This document shows, one piece after another, positions 38,807-47,595 of a DNA stretch of 64,000 nt (position 1 is its first letter; every line of letters begins with the position of its first letter). Source of the DNA: Gammaproteobacteria bacterium. GTDB lineage: Bacteria > Pseudomonadota > Gammaproteobacteria > Xanthomonadales > Wenzhouxiangellaceae. Below the pieces are notes generated by a model that was not told the DNA's origin, did not search any database, and saw only the letters and a list, made by a program, of their open reading frames with translations. Where the stretch lies: contig JAHJQV010000023.1 of assembly GCA_018819105.1 (NCBI GenBank), positions 49,684 through 113,683 on the forward strand, written 5' to 3'. A program made the position numbers and the translations under genes.

Positions 38807-39358
38807 TCATTCGGCGTGCCATGCGAACTGGCTGAAGGCATCGTCCACCGGAGTTTTGGTGATGTGATTGGTGTAGTTGGACAGCGTCTTGTGCGCCACG
38901 CCGAGCATCACATCCAGCACGTTGCGCTGGTCAAAACCGGCCTCTAGGAAGGCCTCGACGTCGGTGTCGGTTACCTTGCCGTTTTTGTCCAGGACCTGCA
39001 GCGCAAACCTGCGCAAGGCGTTCAGGCGGGCATCCGGCAGTTCATGGTTGTCACGCAGTGCCTGGATGATTTCATCCGGAACACCATCTTTTTTCGCCAG
39101 CCCGGTATGCGCCGGCACACAATAGTGGCACTGATTGGCCACGTTGATGGTCAACCACAGCACATGCTTTTCATTGGTTGACAGGCTGGTGTCCAGATAC
39201 AACCTGGTCAGCGTCTGGTAAGCCTCCAGCGCCTGCGGAGATGCAGCCATCACGGCATGCAGATTGGGGATCATGCCGAAACTTTTCTGTGAGCCTTCCA
39301 GCAGTGGTTTGGAGCCTTCCGGCGCGCTGTCGATGTCGTACAATTTGAATTTGCTCAT
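38807..39358 (-). CDS. AhpD-like carboxymuconolactone decarboxylase family protein
   Basis: 183 residues. The redox motif NQCHYCVPAHTGLAKK fits the peroxidase-related AhpD subfamily, with flanking helices DTSLSTNEKHVLWLTINVA and NVLDVMLGVAHKTLSNYTNHITKTPVDDAF. It probably uses the cysteine pair for thiol-dependent peroxide detoxification. It is monocistronic; a short palindrome (AGATCA-N4-TGATCT, 39384-39399) lies upstream. Confidence 0.9.
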   Translation of the reverse strand: MSKFKLYDIDSAPEGSKPLLEGSQKSFGMIPNLHAVMAASPQALEAYQTLTRLYLDTSLSTNEKHVLWLTINVANQCHYCVPAHTGLAKKDGVPDEIIQALRDNHELPDARLNALRRFALQVLDKNGKVTDTDVEAFLEAGFDQRNVLDVMLGVAHKTLSNYTNHITKTPVDDAFSQFAWHAE

Positions 39359-39532
39359 AAACTCCTCTTGATGGTGGATTGACAGATCATTATTGATCTT
39401 GGGGAAAGGGACTGTGCTTCAAGACCGCTGCAGACCAGAAAAGATCACGCGGCATGCCATTGACGGGCTGCAGGATATTGACTTTGCCGACGACAACGGT
39501 TGTAATAGGCGGCTTGCTGCGCGCATCACGAC

Positions 39533-39608
39533 GGCCAGGTAGCTCAGTTGGTAGAGCAGCGGATTGAAAATCCGCGTGTCGGTGGTTCGATTCCGCCCCT
39601 GGCCACCA
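39533..39608 (+). tRNA. tRNA-Phe (GAA)
   Basis: Complete cloverleaf with acceptor stem GGCCAGG/CCTGGCC, D-arm GCTCAGTTGGTAGAGC, anticodon stem GCGGA/TCCGC with loop TTGAAAA (anticodon GAA at 39566-39568), T-arm with TTCGATT, and an encoded CCA. Two decayed copies of its 3' part follow. Confidence 0.98.
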
Positions 39609-39674
39609 TCTCTTTAATCCGCCACAGAGTAGACTCGACGCAAATCAGCTTTGCAGTTGAAGTGTGTGAGATAT

Positions 39675-39819
39675 GGCGAAATCGAACCGGCTTGTTTAAT
39701 CGGTGGTTCGAAGGTCAGGGCCATCCATGGCCCTGATCCTTGGGCTGTCGCCCTGCGGACCCGCCTGCGGCGGTGCAAAAACGCTCCCGGCGTTTTTAGT
39801 CCGCCCCTGGCCACCATCT
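39675..39819 (+). repeat. tRNA-Phe 3'-end-derived repeat, copy 1, interrupted in the T-loop
   Basis: Carries TCGGTGGTTCGA (39700-39711) and TCCGCCCCTGGCCACCATCT (39800-39819), identical to the tRNA T-arm and its 3' end plus flank (39592-39611). Between them is an 88-base insert containing the palindrome TCAGGGCCAT-CC-ATGGCCCTGA (39715-39736) and a hairpin AAAAACGC/GCGTTTTT (39777-39797) with A- and T-runs that could terminate transcription in both directions. The upstream tRNA body is not preserved. Confidence 0.85.
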
Positions 39820-39878
39820 TAATCTTTCAGGTATACACTGCGATTGAGGCATTCCTGCTTCGATCAGATCTGTCTGAT

Positions 39879-40033
39879 GGGCGAAATCGACCCGTCTTGT
39901 TAATCGGTGGTTCGAAGGTCAGGGCCATCCATGGCCCTGATCCCAGGCATCCTTCTGGGCTGTCGCCCTGCGGACCCGCCTGCGGTGGTGCAAAACGCTC
40001 CCAGCATTTATAGTCCGCCCTTGGCCATCATTT
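39879..40033 (+). repeat. tRNA-Phe 3'-end-derived repeat, copy 2
   Basis: A second, more decayed unit with the same order: TCGGTGGTTCGA (39904-39915), the same palindrome, a 98-base insert, and a 17/20 match to the tRNA 3' end at 40014-40033. About 204 bases separate the equivalent positions of the two copies. The A/T hairpin is degraded here. The arrangement resembles repeated att-site scars. Confidence 0.8.
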
Positions 40034-40035
40034 TA

Positions 40036-40182
40036 ACAGGCTGTTGAAAAACAGCCTGCTTAGCGCCCCAAGGATGGGACGCATCGTTTTTTAGCACGTA
40101 AGTGCTTGAGAAACAAAGCCAGGCGCGGACATGCACTGCGCCTAAGCGAGTTGAAAAGGCCAAGGATGGACTTTTTGAACAT
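40036..40182. repeat. Dispersed REP-like repeat, copy 1
   Basis: Begins AACAGGCTGTTGAAAAACAG and continues with AGCGCCCCAAGGATGGGACG, ending near GGATGGACTTTTTGAAC. The same blocks occur in inverted orientation at 62242-62332. This copy contains extra sequence in the middle (about 40086-40150). It is non-coding and includes the small stem CAGGCTGTT/AACAGCCTG. Confidence 0.75.
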
Positions 40183-40307
40183 CCGTTAGATCCGCTGAGC
40201 ACTCGCTCAAGTTCATCACCAATACGTTGCTCGCACGCGTCTGTTACCAAACCAATTGACAATGTGTCGACATGGCAATCTCTTCAGTATCGTTAACTAA
40301 AACGTTG

Positions 40308-40323
40308 CTTTTGAATTCAAAAG
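40308..40323. promoter_or_regulatory. Palindromic operator candidate upstream of the HipA-like gene
   Basis: CTTTTGAATTCAAAAG is a 16-base perfect palindrome 45 bases upstream of the start codon, in an AT-rich promoter region. The downstream protein carries a predicted N-terminal helix-turn-helix, so autoregulation is plausible. Confidence 0.55.
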
Positions 40324-40367
40324 TAGCGATTATACAAGGGTATAGGATGATATAAATCGTTAATGCT

Positions 40368-41633
40368 ATGATTCAGTTAAGGCCGCATCTAATGAATGGA
40401 GCCAGGCAGGCCGGTGATCTTACGCGGTCACTGGGGATCAGTCGTGTCACGCTGATGCATGCCTATGAGCGGGAATCGACGTCGATTCTGAAGTTTGGCC
40501 GTGCGCGCCGGAGCAGCTACGCTGCCAGGAAAACATACACAGGGCTGGATACAGACTCCTTCCCTGTTTTTCGGGTTGATGAATCCGGGGATCTGCACCG
40601 CGCCGGCGAACTGGTCACGCTGGAAGCAGCAGAATCAATCTGGCTGCCTGACGATACCATCATTGATGGCCTGCCGCCGGCAATGCACGACATGGCGCCG
40701 CAAGGCTTTCTCGGTCGCTCGTTCACCCGGCAGCATGTAGATCTTGCACTGCCGAATGACTTCGCCGGCTGGTCTGACCGCCATGTCCTGCTGGCACTCA
40801 GCCGTCGCGGCGAGGATCTCGCAGGTAATCTATTGATGGGCAGAGAATCGTTTGATCGTTGGCAGAATCTGCATCATGCAGTGCATACGGCAGAAGACTT
40901 TCAACAACTCGCAGAGGCGGCTCTTGCTGGTGAACATGCTGGATCTTCTGCCGGTGGCGATCAGCCAAAGTTTACCGCCTACGTCAGCGGCAAACATCGG
41001 ATTGTAAAGTTTGCCACCGAAGCCAGCGACAATGCCCGCCGCTGGCAGGATTTGCTGCTGCTGGAACACCACGCGCTGCTAACTTTGCGGGATGCGGGCA
41101 TTGCAGCTGCAAACACCGACATTGTCGAGCTGCCGGGGCTGAGGTGTCTGATGGTTGACCGATTTGATCGTGTCGGTCTGCGTGGTCGACGGGCTGTCAT
41201 GTCGCTTGCGGCGGCTGGCCAGGGTATTGGCCAGGGTATTGACCAGGGAAGTGCTGGCAGTTGGACGGATACTGCGGAGAAAATGCACCGACGGGGTGAG
41301 TTGAGCGGGGCCTGTTTGCGTCGGCTCGCATTGCTGGAAGCCTACGGCGCATTAATCGCCAACAACGATCGCCACCACCACAATGCGCTGTTGTATCCAT
41401 CGGCGCATGGCTACGAATTGGCACCGGCATTCGATCAATTGCCAATGGCATACGCACCGCCGGCGAGCGGCAATCTGATAAACGTACCCATTGCCCCGCC
41501 GCGCGCGTCTGTGAATACCCTTGAAGTCTGGGATGAGGCGCATCGGCTTGCCAATGAGTTCTGGCGTCGTGCTACGACTCTAAAGCTAAGCAGGCCCATG
41601 GCAGAGATAGCGCGTGAACATGCACGCAGATGA
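40368..41633 (+). CDS. HipA-domain kinase of the YjjJ/HipT-like type with N-terminal helix-turn-helix
   Basis: 421 residues. Residues 10-55 look like a winged helix-turn-helix (QAGDLTRSLGISRVTLMHAYER); a linker and an HipA-like N-terminal subdomain follow (DMAPQGFLGRSFTR, LLALSRRGEDLAGNLLMG). The kinase core has the glycine/serine loop GSSAGGDQPKF, a catalytic-loop NNDRHHHNALL and a metal-site AFDQLPM. A 12-base tandem duplication encodes GQGIGQGI near residue 285. It appears to be a single-protein HipA-like regulator rather than a HipBA pair; the target is unknown. The start codon lacks a clear ribosome site. It lies beside tRNA-Phe, suggesting acquisition. Confidence 0.85.
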   Translation: MIQLRPHLMNGARQAGDLTRSLGISRVTLMHAYERESTSILKFGRARRSSYAARKTYTGLDTDSFPVFRVDESGDLHRAGELVTLEAAESIWLPDDTIIDGLPPAMHDMAPQGFLGRSFTRQHVDLALPNDFAGWSDRHVLLALSRRGEDLAGNLLMGRESFDRWQNLHHAVHTAEDFQQLAEAALAGEHAGSSAGGDQPKFTAYVSGKHRIVKFATEASDNARRWQDLLLLEHHALLTLRDAGIAAANTDIVELPGLRCLMVDRFDRVGLRGRRAVMSLAAAGQGIGQGIDQGSAGSWTDTAEKMHRRGELSGACLRRLALLEAYGALIANNDRHHHNALLYPSAHGYELAPAFDQLPMAYAPPASGNLINVPIAPPRASVNTLEVWDEAHRLANEFWRRATTLKLSRPMAEIAREHARR

Positions 41634-41786
41634 TGCTGCGCATACTGTGAAACACTGAATGCAGCAGGTCCAAGGTGCCGTTGTGTCTGTGCGGTAACTT
41701 GCCAGCCATGCCCGGGAGCTTGCCAGCCATGCTGATACAGGCTATAAATCAATGCAGCCGAAGAGAAGAGCCAGAGCTGGAATCAT

Positions 41787-42752
41787 TTGTCTGCGTACTA
41801 TGCCATTCCTGAACGCGTCAACCGTATGCTGACAGCCTGCTTGCTGGGCTTGCACGTGCTGGTGTTGCTGGTGCTGCCGATGATCTGGCGCTGGTTGCCG
41901 GGAGGCGCGAGTGCTGGCTGGCCGCTGATCGTCGTTGCACTGGCGCTGCTGGCATTGACCAGCAGCACCTTGTGGGCGCTGATTCATGAGGCCATGCACG
42001 GCCTGCTGAGCAGCGATGAGCAGCGCAACCGCCGCTGCGGCCGGTCGCTGGCGATTGTGCATGGCTGCCCGCTGCGCATGCTGCGCCACGGTCATCTGCA
42101 TCACCATCGCAATTCACGTGGCCTGGCCGATCGCTCAGAGGTCTACGATCCGCTGACACAATCCGGATGGCTGGCGGCGCTGGCACATTATCTGCGCATC
42201 TGTGGCGGCTTGTATGTGGCGGAGCTGCTGTTCAATCTGGTGATTTTTCTGCCGCAAAATCTGCTCCAGCGCATGCTGCAATCGACCCATCCTGGTGCCG
42301 ATCAGGCAAGCGATTTGCAGCGTGCCAGCATGGAGCTGTTTGCCAGCAACCATCTGCGTGAGCTGCGCATGGATGCATCGCTGGTGCTGATTCTGTATGC
42401 CGCTGCATTCTGGTTGTGGGGTGGTCTGTGGTGGTGTCTGCTGCTGGTTTTGGGCTGGCGGGCAGTGGCGATCTCCATGGTCGACAACGCCTTCCACTAC
42501 GCCACGCCGCTGGACGACAAGTTCTACGCGCTGAACCTGCGTCTGCCACACTGGTTCAGCCGCGGAATTTTGCATTTCAATCTGCATCGGGCGCATCACC
42601 GCGATGTGCGCGCGCCGTGGTCGGCGCTGCCGCAGATTGCTGAACTGCAGGCCGATGATCCCGCTTTCGCCACAGCCGTGTTGCGGCAGTTACGCGGACC
42701 GATTCCGCTGCCGAATCTGCGGGGCCTTACGCGGCCGCCATCTGCTCACTGA
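41787..42752 (+). CDS. Membrane fatty-acid desaturase
   Basis: 321 residues with paired membrane helices and the three histidine boxes of di-iron desaturases: HEAMH, HGHLHHH and HRAHH, plus an accessory DNAFHY. It introduces double bonds into acyl chains or carotenoid/sphingolipid-type substrates; the exact substrate is not clear. The start is TTG with a GGA upstream; an ATG 13 codons later is an alternative. Its last 26 bases overlap the convergent cysG. Confidence 0.88.
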   Translation: MSAYYAIPERVNRMLTACLLGLHVLVLLVLPMIWRWLPGGASAGWPLIVVALALLALTSSTLWALIHEAMHGLLSSDEQRNRRCGRSLAIVHGCPLRMLRHGHLHHHRNSRGLADRSEVYDPLTQSGWLAALAHYLRICGGLYVAELLFNLVIFLPQNLLQRMLQSTHPGADQASDLQRASMELFASNHLRELRMDASLVLILYAAAFWLWGGLWWCLLLVLGWRAVAISMVDNAFHYATPLDDKFYALNLRLPHWFSRGILHFNLHRAHHRDVRAPWSALPQIAELQADDPAFATAVLRQLRGPIPLPNLRGLTRPPSAH

Positions 42753-44175
42753 GCTTGCTGTCGGTCAGCGGCGCATCGCCATACCAGCCCAGCTGCGCTG
42801 CCAGTGCAGCCACTTCGCCGACATACACCATGGCCGGACTCTGCAAGGCGTGGGCGTGAGCCAGATCAGCCAGCTGACCCAGTGTGCCGACCATGACACG
42901 TTGCTGCGGTCGGGTGCCATTTTCCACCATAGCCACCGGGGTGGCGGGTGATAGACCGTGTGCCAGCAGTTGCTTTTGCACCTGGTCAATGCATGCCACC
43001 GCCATGTAAAAAGCCAGTGTCTGGCGCTCCTGCGCCAGCGCGCGCCAGTCCAGTCGGTCGACCGAATGGCGACCATGGGCGGTGATCAACCGCACTGACT
43101 GGGCGTGTTCACGGTGCGTCAGCGGTATGCCGGCGTAGGCGGCACAGCCGGCTGCAGCGGTGATGCCGGGCACCACTTCAAGGTCAATGCCGTGTCGACG
43201 CAGAAACTGAAGTTCCTCGCCGCCACGTCCAAACACCATTGGATCGCCGCCTTTCAGACGCACCACCCGCTGTCCGGCCTGTGCCGCCTGTAGCAGTAGC
43301 GCATGAATGTCTGTCTGCGGAAAGGCACAGCGACCGCCGCGCTTGCTGACATCATGCAGTTCGGCGTCGCGACGGGCATAATCCAGGATGCGCTCGTCCA
43401 CCAGTGCATCGTGGACGATGACATCGGCTTCCTGAATCAGTCGCAGTGCTTTCACCGTGAGCAGTTCGGGATCACCTGGCCCGGCACCGACCAGCGCCAC
43501 CGAGCCGGACTGTGGCAAGGCCGGATCTGCCAGCGCCTGCTCCAGAGCGCGGCGCGCAAGTTCTGCTCGGCCCTGACTCATGTGTCGTGCCGGTGGGCCG
43601 GTAAACAGCCAGTGCAGCAGTTGCCGGCGTTGTGCCGACTGCGGCAGGCGCGCGCGGATGCGCTGTTTGAGATCGGCAGACAGCTGTGCCAGCGGACCAA
43701 TCCACTGCGGCAGCAGCGCTTCCAGTTGGCTGCGAAGTTTGCGCGCCAACTCCGGTGCAGCACCGCCCGAGCCAATCGCAATGGTGATCGGATAGCGGTC
43801 AACGATGGCCGGAAGTATGGCCGAACAGTTGGCGGGGTCGTCCACGGCGTTGACCAGCACACCGTTGTGCCGGGCATAGGCCAGGGCCTGTGCTTTGAGT
43901 TCGGCATTGTGTTCGGCAACAATCATCAGCCGATAGCCCGATGCTGTCACCGGCAGCTCAGCACCCAGCCAGCGCAGTGCCTGCTGCGCATGCAAGCTCT
44001 GCATCTCGGCATTCAGTGCAGCGGCGACCACGTCGATCACTGCACCGTGCTTGCGCAGTCGATTGATCTTGCGCTGTGCCTCAATGCCACCGCCAATCAC
44101 CAGCACAGCCTGATCCTGCAGCTGCATGAACAGCGGCAGCCACGGTCCAGCGCTCGACATCTGATCCGATTTCAT
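42727..44175 (-). CDS. cysG: CysG, trifunctional siroheme synthase
   Basis: 482 residues. The N-terminal part is precorrin-2 dehydrogenase/sirohydrochlorin ferrochelatase (VLVIGGGIEAQRKINRL, NAVDDPANCSAILPAIVDR). The C-terminal part is uroporphyrinogen-III methyltransferase (VALVGAGPGDPELLTVKALRL, VRLKGGDPMVFGRGGEEL). It supplies siroheme for the sulfite reductase encoded by cysJI 13 kb away. Confidence 0.96.
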   Translation of the reverse strand: MKSDQMSSAGPWLPLFMQLQDQAVLVIGGGIEAQRKINRLRKHGAVIDVVAAALNAEMQSLHAQQALRWLGAELPVTASGYRLMIVAEHNAELKAQALAYARHNGVLVNAVDDPANCSAILPAIVDRYPITIAIGSGGAAPELARKLRSQLEALLPQWIGPLAQLSADLKQRIRARLPQSAQRRQLLHWLFTGPPARHMSQGRAELARRALEQALADPALPQSGSVALVGAGPGDPELLTVKALRLIQEADVIVHDALVDERILDYARRDAELHDVSKRGGRCAFPQTDIHALLLQAAQAGQRVVRLKGGDPMVFGRGGEELQFLRRHGIDLEVVPGITAAAGCAAYAGIPLTHREHAQSVRLITAHGRHSVDRLDWRALAQERQTLAFYMAVACIDQVQKQLLAHGLSPATPVAMVENGTRPQQRVMVGTLGQLADLAHAHALQSPAMVYVGEVAALAAQLGWYGDAPLTDSKLSEQMAAA

Positions 44176-44301
44176 GGCACCCAGGCTAATGCCGCGAGGT
44201 CATGTTGAGAAAGACTTTGCTGGCGAATGCTTATGCGCTGGGGTTATAAGGACTGCAGCAGGCAGTGAAGCAGCGCGTTCATGCGCGTATGCAAAAAATC
44301 T

Positions 44302-45402
44302 TCATCCACCAGTAAACCGCACCATGTGCTTGATCTCATCGGTCTTGAAGCCCAGCAGCATGGGGCGGATGGCACCGGGGATGACGCTGACATCAAACAG
44401 TTCCTCGACCATGCCTTCGATGCGCAGGTGGTGCAGCAGATTACCGCTGTCCAGATCAATCACGACGATGCCACAGCGGGCTTCGGCACTGCGCTGCTGC
44501 AGTTCATCGTCCAGTGCCAGGCCGCTGAACGAGCGGTTGCGGGCCTTGGACAGCCCCACCAGCGCATACTTGCCGTGCATGGCCAGACCCCTGGCATAGC
44601 CGGGCACAAAGCACAGTGGCTCAAACCTGCCAGTGTGCAGATCAACATGGCCGAACTCGCCACGACCGGAGTTGAGCAGCCACAGCTTGCGCTTGTACCA
44701 GCGCGGTGAGTGCGGCATCGACAAGCCGTCGCAGACGACTTCGTTGTTGCGCACATCCATGACCAGCCCGCCATCATGTCGATGATCACGCCAGCCCTCG
44801 GCGACATCGCTTTTGCTGATCATGGTGACCCAGGCCGGTTCGCCCTCGAACATGGCCAGGCCGTTGAGGTGGCAACGGTCCTCCGGTGCCAGCCGGGAAA
44901 TGAATGGCGGCTGCCACAGCACATCGAAGTTGGCCTGCGCCGTGGGCCGGGCCAGGCAGCTGAACAGGGTGTTGACGAACACCGGATCACCGTTGCCATC
45001 AATGCCGATGTCGTGGGCATCGACGTCGCCGGTGGTGTGGCCCAGATGCGGGATAAAGAGCTTGTCATAACCCTGATACTGCTCGCCGGGATCGAGCACA
45101 TTGTTGAACCGCCACAGCTGATACTGGCTGGCCAGATAAAAGCGGTCGGCGCGTGCCGCCAGCCCCATGCAGCGGGCAAAAGTGCGCTCGGCGATGCTGA
45201 TGCCGTTGTCGCCCATGCCAATCATGAAAACCTTGCCGGCCTGGTAGGTGGAAAAGGCGATGCTGGCGTTGAAGCCCTGCAGCCAGCTTTCGAACTGACG
45301 CGAGAAGCTCAGGGTGAAAGGTTGCGCCGGCTTGTTGCTGCTTGCCACGATAAGTTGATCCTTGCTGCAGAGTTGTGCAGTGGTGTATTGGCTGCAGCAC
45401 AT
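44302..45402 (-). CDS. TIGR03032 family protein, function unknown
   Basis: 366 residues without a signal peptide. The repeated strands LWRFNNVLDPGEQYQGYDKLFIPH, TTGDVDAHDIGID, GLSMPHSPRWYKRKLWLLNSGRGE and PGYARGLAMHGKYALVGLSKAR match TIGR03032, which I remember as a beta-propeller-like family of unknown role. An alternative GTG start at 45348 would remove the unusual cysteine-rich first 18 residues. The gene begins 24 bases from the MITE at 45427, so its promoter may lie within or be displaced by the element. Confidence 0.8.
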   Translation of the reverse strand: MCCSQYTTAQLCSKDQLIVASSNKPAQPFTLSFSRQFESWLQGFNASIAFSTYQAGKVFMIGMGDNGISIAERTFARCMGLAARADRFYLASQYQLWRFNNVLDPGEQYQGYDKLFIPHLGHTTGDVDAHDIGIDGNGDPVFVNTLFSCLARPTAQANFDVLWQPPFISRLAPEDRCHLNGLAMFEGEPAWVTMISKSDVAEGWRDHRHDGGLVMDVRNNEVVCDGLSMPHSPRWYKRKLWLLNSGRGEFGHVDLHTGRFEPLCFVPGYARGLAMHGKYALVGLSKARNRSFSGLALDDELQQRSAEARCGIVVIDLDSGNLLHHLRIEGMVEELFDVSVIPGAIRPMLLGFKTDEIKHMVRFTGG

Positions 45403-45426
45403 TGTACAACTGCAGGCATGCTGCTA

Positions 45427-45712
45427 GTGTACCCCGCCGGAAATACTGTAACGTTCAGCGAGTCGGAAAGCGCTTGGCCGCAAGGCATGGCTCGCAGGTC
45501 ATGGCCACTCCATGGCCACTCCATGGCCAAGAGCCATAACACAGCGGATGAGTGCTTTCCGGCTCGCCCTGGGGGAGCGCCCCTGAGGCTGCATGACGGC
45601 TTGCAATCCTTGTCAAGGGCTTGCCATTGACTGCCCAGGCACTATGATTCGCGCCTGGTAATGCAGCCTCAGGACGCGCTCTGTATGTCACAGTATTTCC
45701 GGTGGGGTACAC
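45427..45712. mobile_element. TA-flanked MITE, copy 1
   Basis: 286 bases between TA dinucleotides (45425-45426 and 45713-45714). Terminal inverted repeats of about 33 bases start GTGTACCCCGCCGG on the left and GTGTACCCCACCGG on the right (complement). A 13-base internal inverted repeat CCTGAGGCTGCAT (45582-45594 and 45661-45673) gives a long hairpin. The sequence is closely related to 63415-63679. TA duplication points to the IS630/mariner superfamily. It has no coding capacity. Confidence 0.88.
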
Positions 45713-45770
45713 TAGTATCGACCGCATTTTATTATGAACAAGGTCAACCTGGATTTATGGAGCCATCCGC

Positions 45771-47198
45771 ATGAAATCATCTCGGAAAATAAGATATCTG
45801 CTGTTCATTGCATTGCTCAGCGCAGCATTTGCAGTGTCAGCGCAGCAGGAACAGCGTACTTTTGCCGGTAAACACTACCAACTGCATGGTTCCGAGTGGC
45901 TGGTAAGAGAAGCCGATGGCAGATTTTTCCGGGTCGATGATCAGGTCATTACGGTGAAGTTCAAACCCTCAGTGTCAGCAACGGAACAGGTGATGCTGCA
46001 CCGGGCACTTGATGTGGAGGTATTGCGCACAGCCATTACCGGTTATGTTGATGTACGCACGAGCGGTGATCTGTTTGCGGTGTTGGAGAGCTATCTTGCC
46101 AATGGCGGGGTGGAATCTGTCGAACCCAATACCATCGGTGAGTATCATCTGATCCCTGATGATGCCCAATACAACCAGCAGTGGTACCCACCGTTGATCG
46201 GTGCAGAACAGGCCTGGGACACCACGACCGGATCATCGGATGTGGTCATTGCGGTGCTTGATTCGGGTACCGAGTTCAATCATGCTGATCTGGGCATGGG
46301 GGCGGACGATTATCAGAACGTGTGGCTGAATCCGGGGGAGGATGCCTGGTCTGATCCGGCCAACCCCGGCTCCGGCAATGGCGTTGATGACGATGGCAAC
46401 GGTCTCGTCGATGACTGGAAGGGCTGGAACTTCGGCGATGGGGACAACGACAGCAGTGGCAGTTTCTTCCACGGCACGGCGGTAGCGGGAGTGGTCGCCG
46501 CAAAGACCAACAATGCGCTGGGTGTTGCCGGCATTGGCGGCGGTTTTGGCAATGCCGGGCTGGGCTTGATGATTGTCGGCGTGGGCAACAACGCACCGCT
46601 GGGTGCGGTGCTCGACGACGCCATCCTGTACGCAGCCGAACAAGGTGCCCGCGTCATTCAACTTAGTCTTTCGGTTGGGCAAAGTGGTGCCATTGATGCG
46701 GCCTTGCAGACAGCCTACGAGGATTTTGGTGTGCTGATTGTGTGCTCATCGGGGAATGGTGGTACCGGTGCGGTTTCCTACCCGTCCAGCAATCCCTTCG
46801 TGATCGCTGTCGGTGCCACCGATCAAAGTGATTCCAAAGCCGGCTTTTCCCAGTTCGGCACCGATCTGGAAATTGCTGCACCCGGTACCAGCATACGCAC
46901 CACCAGCCTGGGCAATGGCTACACAACGACACAAGGCACGTCGTTTTCCTCCCCGATCATCTCAGCCGTTGCAGGTCTGGTCTGGTCGGTCAATCCAGCA
47001 TTGACCAATGAGGAAGTCAGAACCCTGTTGCATATGTCAGGCGAGCAGGTCGGTGGTTACGATTACAATCATGATCCGAAGCGCCCCGGGCATTCGCTGG
47101 AACTCGGCTTCGGGCGCATCAATGTGCTGAATGCTGTGCAGATGGCAGGATTGCAAGAGGTTTTCCATGTCGATGGGTTCGAAAGCTTGCAGCGCTGA
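45771..47198 (+). CDS. Secreted S8 subtilisin-like serine protease with DGFE tail
   Basis: 475 residues with a signal peptide of about 24 residues. A short prodomain precedes the catalytic domain, whose triad is D164 (VIAVLDSGTE), H234 (HGTAVAGVVA) and S391 (GTSFSSPI). An oxyanion-type asparagine is in CSSGNGGTGA. An insertion GVDDDGNGLVDDWKGWNF after the Asp is typical of extracellular subtilases with calcium sites. The protein ends VFHVDGFESLQR, a short DGFE tail shared with the beta-helix protein at 53588. The MITE lies just upstream. Confidence 0.93.
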   Translation: MKSSRKIRYLLFIALLSAAFAVSAQQEQRTFAGKHYQLHGSEWLVREADGRFFRVDDQVITVKFKPSVSATEQVMLHRALDVEVLRTAITGYVDVRTSGDLFAVLESYLANGGVESVEPNTIGEYHLIPDDAQYNQQWYPPLIGAEQAWDTTTGSSDVVIAVLDSGTEFNHADLGMGADDYQNVWLNPGEDAWSDPANPGSGNGVDDDGNGLVDDWKGWNFGDGDNDSSGSFFHGTAVAGVVAAKTNNALGVAGIGGGFGNAGLGLMIVGVGNNAPLGAVLDDAILYAAEQGARVIQLSLSVGQSGAIDAALQTAYEDFGVLIVCSSGNGGTGAVSYPSSNPFVIAVGATDQSDSKAGFSQFGTDLEIAAPGTSIRTTSLGNGYTTTQGTSFSSPIISAVAGLVWSVNPALTNEEVRTLLHMSGEQVGGYDYNHDPKRPGHSLELGFGRINVLNAVQMAGLQEVFHVDGFESLQR

Positions 47199-47343
47199 TA
47201 CGCTGACGCCTTCGCGCGTGATCGGGCTTCAGCAGCACTCCTCCGTGTGGCGGTCCATGTGCTGGCTTGAGATCTGTAGTGTTGCCTTGTAAGGCATAGC
47301 ATGCATTGATTGATCAGCCATTCATCTGGCTGACTCCCTGGCC

Positions 47344-47380
47344 CGCATTATTCATGAGTCGACGTCGCGAGATGCTGCCA
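47344..47380. repeat. Relic of one end of the nested inverted-repeat element
   Basis: CGCATTATTCATGA followed by CGACGTCGCGAGA aligns, with a few changes and one gap, to the end of the 26951-27125 element read from its right side. The rest of the element is absent or unrecognisable. Confidence 0.6.
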
Positions 47381-47524
47381 GTGCCTGTAGCTGTGGTGAT
47401 TCCTGACCTGATCGAATGCCCGGATTTTCTGCGTATCCAGGCATGATGCACTGCCCGGCAAACAGCATGGGCCCGGTAGATCCAACTGAGTGATATTCGT
47501 TCATGGCAATGGAGCAATAAAGTA

Positions 47525-47561
47525 AAGCATGCTTGACATATTGGTTAAGCATGCTTTACAT
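47525..47561 (+). promoter_or_regulatory. Promoter flanked by twin AAGCATGCTT operators
   Basis: Two identical 10-base palindromes AAGCATGCTT (47525-47534 and 47547-47556) are 22 bases apart, two helical turns. They overlap and follow TTGACA (47533-47538); a -10-like TACATT starts at 47557. A repressor dimer pair here would block polymerase. The obvious candidate is the XRE protein encoded by the second gene of the operon. Confidence 0.7.
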
Positions 47562-47595
47562 TATGCTGCCAAATGATACAAAATCGGATCCGACC

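Noticed and set aside
39384..39399. FNR site upstream of the AhpD-like gene
   Set aside because: AGATCA-N4-TGATCT has the half-sites in the reverse order to TTGAT-N4-ATCAA, so it is a palindrome but not an FNR box.
39675..40033. CRISPR-like tandem repeat
   Set aside because: Only two units of about 200 bases, derived from tRNA-Phe, with no short regular repeats or spacers and no cas genes.
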